A DNA stretch of 18,293 nucleotides from DASQUK01 sp035641315 (GTDB lineage Bacteria; Actinomycetota; Acidimicrobiia; Acidimicrobiales; VFJN01). Each line of letters opens with the position of its first letter. Within the stretch, counting starts at the first letter, position 1. The position numbers were made by a program, and so were the translations under genes. Below, piece after piece: positions 15,466 through 18,293 of this stretch. The stretch covers positions 1 to 18,293 of the forward strand of contig DASQUK010000263.1 in the NCBI GenBank assembly GCA_035641315.1, read 5' to 3'. The notes beneath the pieces were generated by a model that saw nothing but the letters and a program-made list of their open reading frames with translations, was not told the origin of the DNA and made no database searches.

Positions 15466-16070
15466 AGTCTCCCTCGTCTGGCCGTACCTCGCAGTCGATG
15501 GCCTCAAGCGACCATCGAGCGTGCGAGTCGGCCCGGCGCGGTTCGCAATCGAGGCCGGGCCGCCGCGCTCGACGGTAACGACTTCTGGTTTGCCAACACC
15601 GTGATCCTCGTGCCTCGCGGTGCCCTGATGGCGCCGAGCTGATTGTGCAGCTCTGCCAGCGTCCTGGCCACCTCGAGCAGCAGTTCGACAAGGCGTTCGG
15701 CGTCGACACCAACGTGTTCTCGACCTCGACGGCCGATCCCGAGCTCGCCGTGCCGGCCCGCTCCGCTGAAGTCCTGCTGGCTACACGAGCGATCCGAATG
15801 ACAACTAGGCCGACGCGCTAGAGCCAGGCGCTCCGCGGAAGTCATGACCGAGGACGTCAGTGCGGCGCCCTCCGAGCACTGATCAGGGGGGTCTGGTCAG
15901 CTGGCTTGCTGGCCGGCGACGGGGAGTGGCTCGGCGAGGTGTGCCTCGAACGGGGCGACATCAACCGCTGACGTATCCCCCGGCCGCCGGGCAGGAAATC
16001 ATCCCCGTCCGGGTCCTGCCACGATTCAAATAGGTTCGGGTGTGAACAGCCCACGCGGCCAGGAGAACCG
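15466..16070. other. 600-base gap between divergent genes, no convincing gene
   Basis: It contains the upstream regions of the minus-strand LuxR-type gene and the plus-strand gene at 16071. A minus-strand frame (15504-15845) has GC-rich third positions and a helical stretch DAERLVELLLEVARTLAEL, but its ATG has no ribosome binding site and I recognise no family; it may be a further gene remnant. No strong hairpin or promoter was identified. Confidence 0.4.
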
Positions 16071-16436
16071 ATGGACCAGCCAGTCAACCCCGACGAGCGC
16101 GACCCGTCGGTCACGGGGGTGGCCGCCGTCAGCCTCGTAGCCGGGCTGGCATGCACACTGGCCCCCGCCGTGACAGCGCGCCTTGCCGGCATCGACGCCA
16201 CACCCGGCGTGGTGCGCGCGGTTGGCTTGGCGGACCTGGCCCTGGCGCTGGGCCTGTACGTCGGGCGGCCGTCCTGGCCATGGCTGCTGGCCCGCGCCGC
16301 CTCGAACCCAGCCATCGCCGGCGTGTCGCTGGCGTCGGCCCGATCCCGACGCGCCCGTCTGCTCGCTGCCAGCCTTGCGGTCGCCACCGCCGCCGACCTC
16401 CGGACCGTAGCCCGGCTCCGCGCCGCCCACCGCTGA
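16071..16436 (+). CDS. 121-residue multi-helix membrane protein, unknown function
   Basis: The ATG at 16071 is preceded by AGGAGA at 16061-16066, which fixes the start. After a charged N-terminus (MDQPVNPDERDP) there are hydrophobic helices at about residues 14-35, 47-65, 70-88 and 95-110, separated by short loops with Arg clusters (ASARSRRARLL). A four-helix inner-membrane protein is likely. The I-D-A-T-P-G-V-V-R-A-V-G-L-A-D pattern recalls small actinobacterial membrane proteins of undefined role; I cannot name the family. It stands alone, about 450 bases before the cyclic-nucleotide-binding gene, so operon membership is doubtful. Confidence 0.7.
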   Translation: MDQPVNPDERDPSVTGVAAVSLVAGLACTLAPAVTARLAGIDATPGVVRAVGLADLALALGLYVGRPSWPWLLARAASNPAIAGVSLASARSRRARLLAASLAVATAADLRTVARLRAAHR

Positions 16437-16890
16437 CCGGCTGGCGACCCAGCGCGCCCGCCGCAGAGAACCGGCTCTGGGGGTCCTGATCGACACCTCA
16501 CCGCGCCATCGTGAGCGCGTAGTTCGGGAGCTTCGGCGCTGCTCTGTGACGCTGACGTTGGTGCGAGCGCGACCTGGCACGTCGCGATCCAGCACGTCGG
16601 GGACGGCTCAACAGCGGACGGCGCGCGGTCTACCGCCGAGCTGCCCGAGCGGGCTCGCTGCCTTGGAGGCAGCTGTCTCCCGGCGGAGTCTCGCGGTCGC
16701 GACGCCATCCGCCGCCACCAGGCGGCAGCGATGTACGAGAGCAGGGAGACGATCCTGTCGCGCGTGACAACACGGGCTGCGCCTCTGGGCGCGAGCTGAT
16801 CCGCCTGTCGTCGACGCCAACGCAGCGCGATTGGGCGAAGTCACGACCCGAGGCGCGGGCCACCCGCGGTTGGGGGTACCGTTCGCGGCC
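16437..16890. other. 450-base gap, no convincing gene
   Basis: Frames crossing this region on both strands are arginine/serine-rich and lack ribosome binding sites or family resemblance. A small inverted repeat, CAGAG (16464-16468) with CTCTG (16475-16479), lies about 30 bases after the upstream stop and could be a weak terminator. The promoter for the cyclic-nucleotide-binding gene should be in the right half. Confidence 0.35.
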
Positions 16891-17349
16891 GTGGGCGCTC
16901 TGGTCGCGATCGAGGAGCGCAAGAAGCTCCTGCGCGACGTGTGGCTGTTCCACGGCGCCAGCGACGAGGAGCTCACGATGCTGGCGGAGCTGGCTTACGA
17001 GGTCACGGTCGGGGCGCAGGTCGACATCGTCAGCGAGAACGAGTTCGGCGATGAGCTGTTCCTGGTCGTGGACGGCCACGCAGCGGTGACTCGAGGTGGG
17101 GTCGACCTCGGCGTGCTCAACGCTGGTGATTTCTTCGGTGAGATGGCGATGCTCGGCACCGGAGTGCGGACGTCCACCGTGCGATCGATCGTGCCGATGA
17201 CCCTGCTGGGCCTACGAGCGGAGCACTTCGACGAGGTGCTCGCGTCCGATCCCATGATCGCCCGGCGGGTTCTCAGCGAGGTGGTGAGGCGGCTCGAGAA
17301 GACCGACCGCCATCTGGCCGAGCTCGAGGGCCGCCACCGCTCAGGCTGA
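16891..17349 (+). CDS. Single-domain cyclic-nucleotide-binding (CNB) protein
   Basis: This protein of about 152 residues consists of one Crp-like CNB domain and lacks any helix-turn-helix. It begins with a helical segment (ERKKLLRDVWLFHGASDEEL) typical of the domain's start, followed by the beta-roll. The phosphate-binding cassette reads FGEMAMLGTGVRTSTV (residues 82-97), retaining the Glu (E84) and Arg (R93) that contact the ribose and phosphate, so cAMP or cGMP binding is plausible. A C-terminal helix of about 35 residues (ARRVLSEVVRRLEKTDRHLA) could dimerise. The frame opens at a TTG at 16831; GTG 16891 gives the more typical N-terminus, though its ribosome site is poor. It lies 87 bases before the nucleotide cyclase gene, which suggests that it senses that enzyme's product. 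Confidence 0.82.
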   Translation: MGALVAIEERKKLLRDVWLFHGASDEELTMLAELAYEVTVGAQVDIVSENEFGDELFLVVDGHAAVTRGGVDLGVLNAGDFFGEMAMLGTGVRTSTVRSIVPMTLLGLRAEHFDEVLASDPMIARRVLSEVVRRLEKTDRHLAELEGRHRSG

Positions 17350-17436
17350 TCGCGGCGCCGTGGCGACGACGGATCAAGCCGGTCGACCCGCCCTGTGGCG
17401 TCGTTTGGACGACACACGGCGAGAGGCCGCCGGTTT

Positions 17437-18285
17437 ATGGTTCGCGGCATGGCGCAACTCGGCTCGGCAGAGCGAGCGAGGCTTCCCGACAGCGCCTTCG
17501 CCTACATCGATGCGCGCGGTCGCCGGCGGCTACCGATCCATGACGCCGGCCATGTCCGCAACGCGCTCGCTCGCTTCAACCAGGTCGCGTTCGAGGACGA
17601 CGCCGCTCGCGACCGTGCGCGCAAGCGGCTCCTCAACGCAGCCAAGAAGTTCAAGATCGTGCCCGTCGGGTTCATCACCAACCAGCTGCAGTCCGAGCGC
17701 GATCTCGGGCGCCGGACCGACGAACCGATCCGTCTGCCTTCGGGCTTCGTGACGATGTTGCTCACCGACATCGAGGGATCGACGGCGCTGGTCCACCGCC
17801 TCGGCGACGACTACGGCGACCTGCTCGAGCGGGTCAGGGCCCTCTTGCGCGACAGCGCACTCAGGTCTGACGGCCATGTCGTCGAGACGCGCGCCGACGA
17901 GTTCTTCGCCGTGTTCGAGCGACCGGCGGCTGCGCTCACCACCGCCTTGACGGTGCAGCGCGAGCTTCGCGCGAGGGCGGCGGCCGGTGACGAGGATGTA
18001 CGCGTCAGGGTCGGGGTCCACAGCGGCTACCCGACGCTGGCCAAGGGGAACTACATCGGCATGGCCGTGCACACCGCGGCACGGATCTGTGGCGTATCGC
18101 ACGGAGGACAGATCGTCGTGTCCGGCGACTTCCGTACTGCGATCGGCGTCCCCCTGCCGAACGCCGTGCGCCTACGAAAGCTCGGCACGTACGCGCTGCG
18201 CGGCCTGCCGGACGACGTCGAGCTCTACCAAGTCGCCGCCAAAGGCCTCCCCAGCCGCTTCCCACCGCTCAGGATTTCGCATTAG
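17437..18285 (+). CDS. Class III nucleotide cyclase with N-terminal DUF6582-like domain
   Basis: This soluble protein is about 282 residues. The C-terminal half is a class III adenylate/guanylate cyclase homology domain (residues about 104-265): the first metal Asp is in LLTDIEGSTAL (D111), the second in TRADEFFAVF (D154), with VRVGVHSG and NYIGMAVHTAARI following. The usual transition-state Asn before A-A-R is His here, as in a recognised actinobacterial subgroup, while the Arg is kept. The N-terminal ~75 residues (LPDSAFAYIDARG, LPIHDAGHVRNALARF, then AAKKFKI) match a small domain otherwise found in phage and uncharacterised proteins (DUF6582-like). ATG 17437 and 17449 are both possible starts. 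No membrane segment or signal peptide is present. The CNB gene just upstream is the likely effector partner. Catalytic activity is probable but not certain. Confidence 0.85.
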   Translation: MVRGMAQLGSAERARLPDSAFAYIDARGRRRLPIHDAGHVRNALARFNQVAFEDDAARDRARKRLLNAAKKFKIVPVGFITNQLQSERDLGRRTDEPIRLPSGFVTMLLTDIEGSTALVHRLGDDYGDLLERVRALLRDSALRSDGHVVETRADEFFAVFERPAAALTTALTVQRELRARAAAGDEDVRVRVGVHSGYPTLAKGNYIGMAVHTAARICGVSHGGQIVVSGDFRTAIGVPLPNAVRLRKLGTYALRGLPDDVELYQVAAKGLPSRFPPLRISH

Positions 18286-18293
18286 CGCTGGGC

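Noticed and set aside
14757..15578. Proline/arginine-rich 273-residue plus-strand frame opposite the LuxR-type gene
   Set aside because: Low-complexity shadow of a real helical-repeat gene; no start signal and no family.
16038..16056. TGTGA half site upstream of the gene at 16071, considered as a Crp box because a CNB gene is nearby
   Set aside because: The second half site (TCACA at 6-base spacing) is absent, and the CNB protein has no DNA-binding domain.

Overview
The window is a GC-rich (roughly 70 percent) chromosomal stretch with short gene gaps, GTG starts and many regulators of actinobacterial type: a BTAD/SARP-like ATPase regulator, a LuxR-HTH regulator, and a cyclase with its cyclic-nucleotide-binding neighbour. 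An actinobacterium is the best guess, possibly a poorly sampled lineage. The sequence shows no rRNA, tRNA, CRISPR array, insertion sequence or phage module.

Layout. Positions 1-500 hold the 3' end of an unrecognised gene, a DUF202-like scrap and a small membrane protein gene. Positions 833-2466 hold a siderophore-interacting-protein-type flavin reductase convergent with a stand-alone diiron metallo-beta-lactamase (ODP-like) gene, separated by a perfect 11-bp hairpin. The diiron gene is divergent from a 1041-residue ATPase/BTAD regulator (2667-5792), and the shared upstream region contains a second perfect 11-bp hairpin. Positions 5.8-9.0 kb are a patchwork: the C-terminal scrap of an MFS drug transporter, several very small membrane proteins with excellent ribosome binding sites, the C-terminal scrap of a VOC/glyoxalase protein, a cupin, a duplicated DUF4389 membrane protein and two more small membrane-anchored proteins.

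Positions 9.15-15.5 kb are all on the minus strand. In transcription order they are a LuxR-type regulator, an FAD monooxygenase, a broken alpha/beta hydrolase followed by a 33-residue ORF, an FAH-family hydrolase, a metallo-beta-lactamase-fold hydrolase and an intact alpha/beta hydrolase. The last three are tightly coupled and look like a catabolic operon (oxygenate, cleave, hydrolyse), but the substrate cannot be read from sequence. Positions 16.0-18.3 kb hold a small membrane protein, a cyclic-nucleotide-binding protein and a class III nucleotide cyclase with an extra N-terminal domain, which together suggest a small cNMP signalling unit.

The most unusual feature is the amount of gene debris. 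Three or four recognisable C-terminal or internal fragments of common families lie in the gaps between intact genes, interleaved with tiny membrane proteins. I found no clear new defence or mobile system. The best leads are the cyclase/CNB pair, the diiron-protein/BTAD-regulator pair with its hairpin, and the decayed monooxygenase-hydrolase junction.
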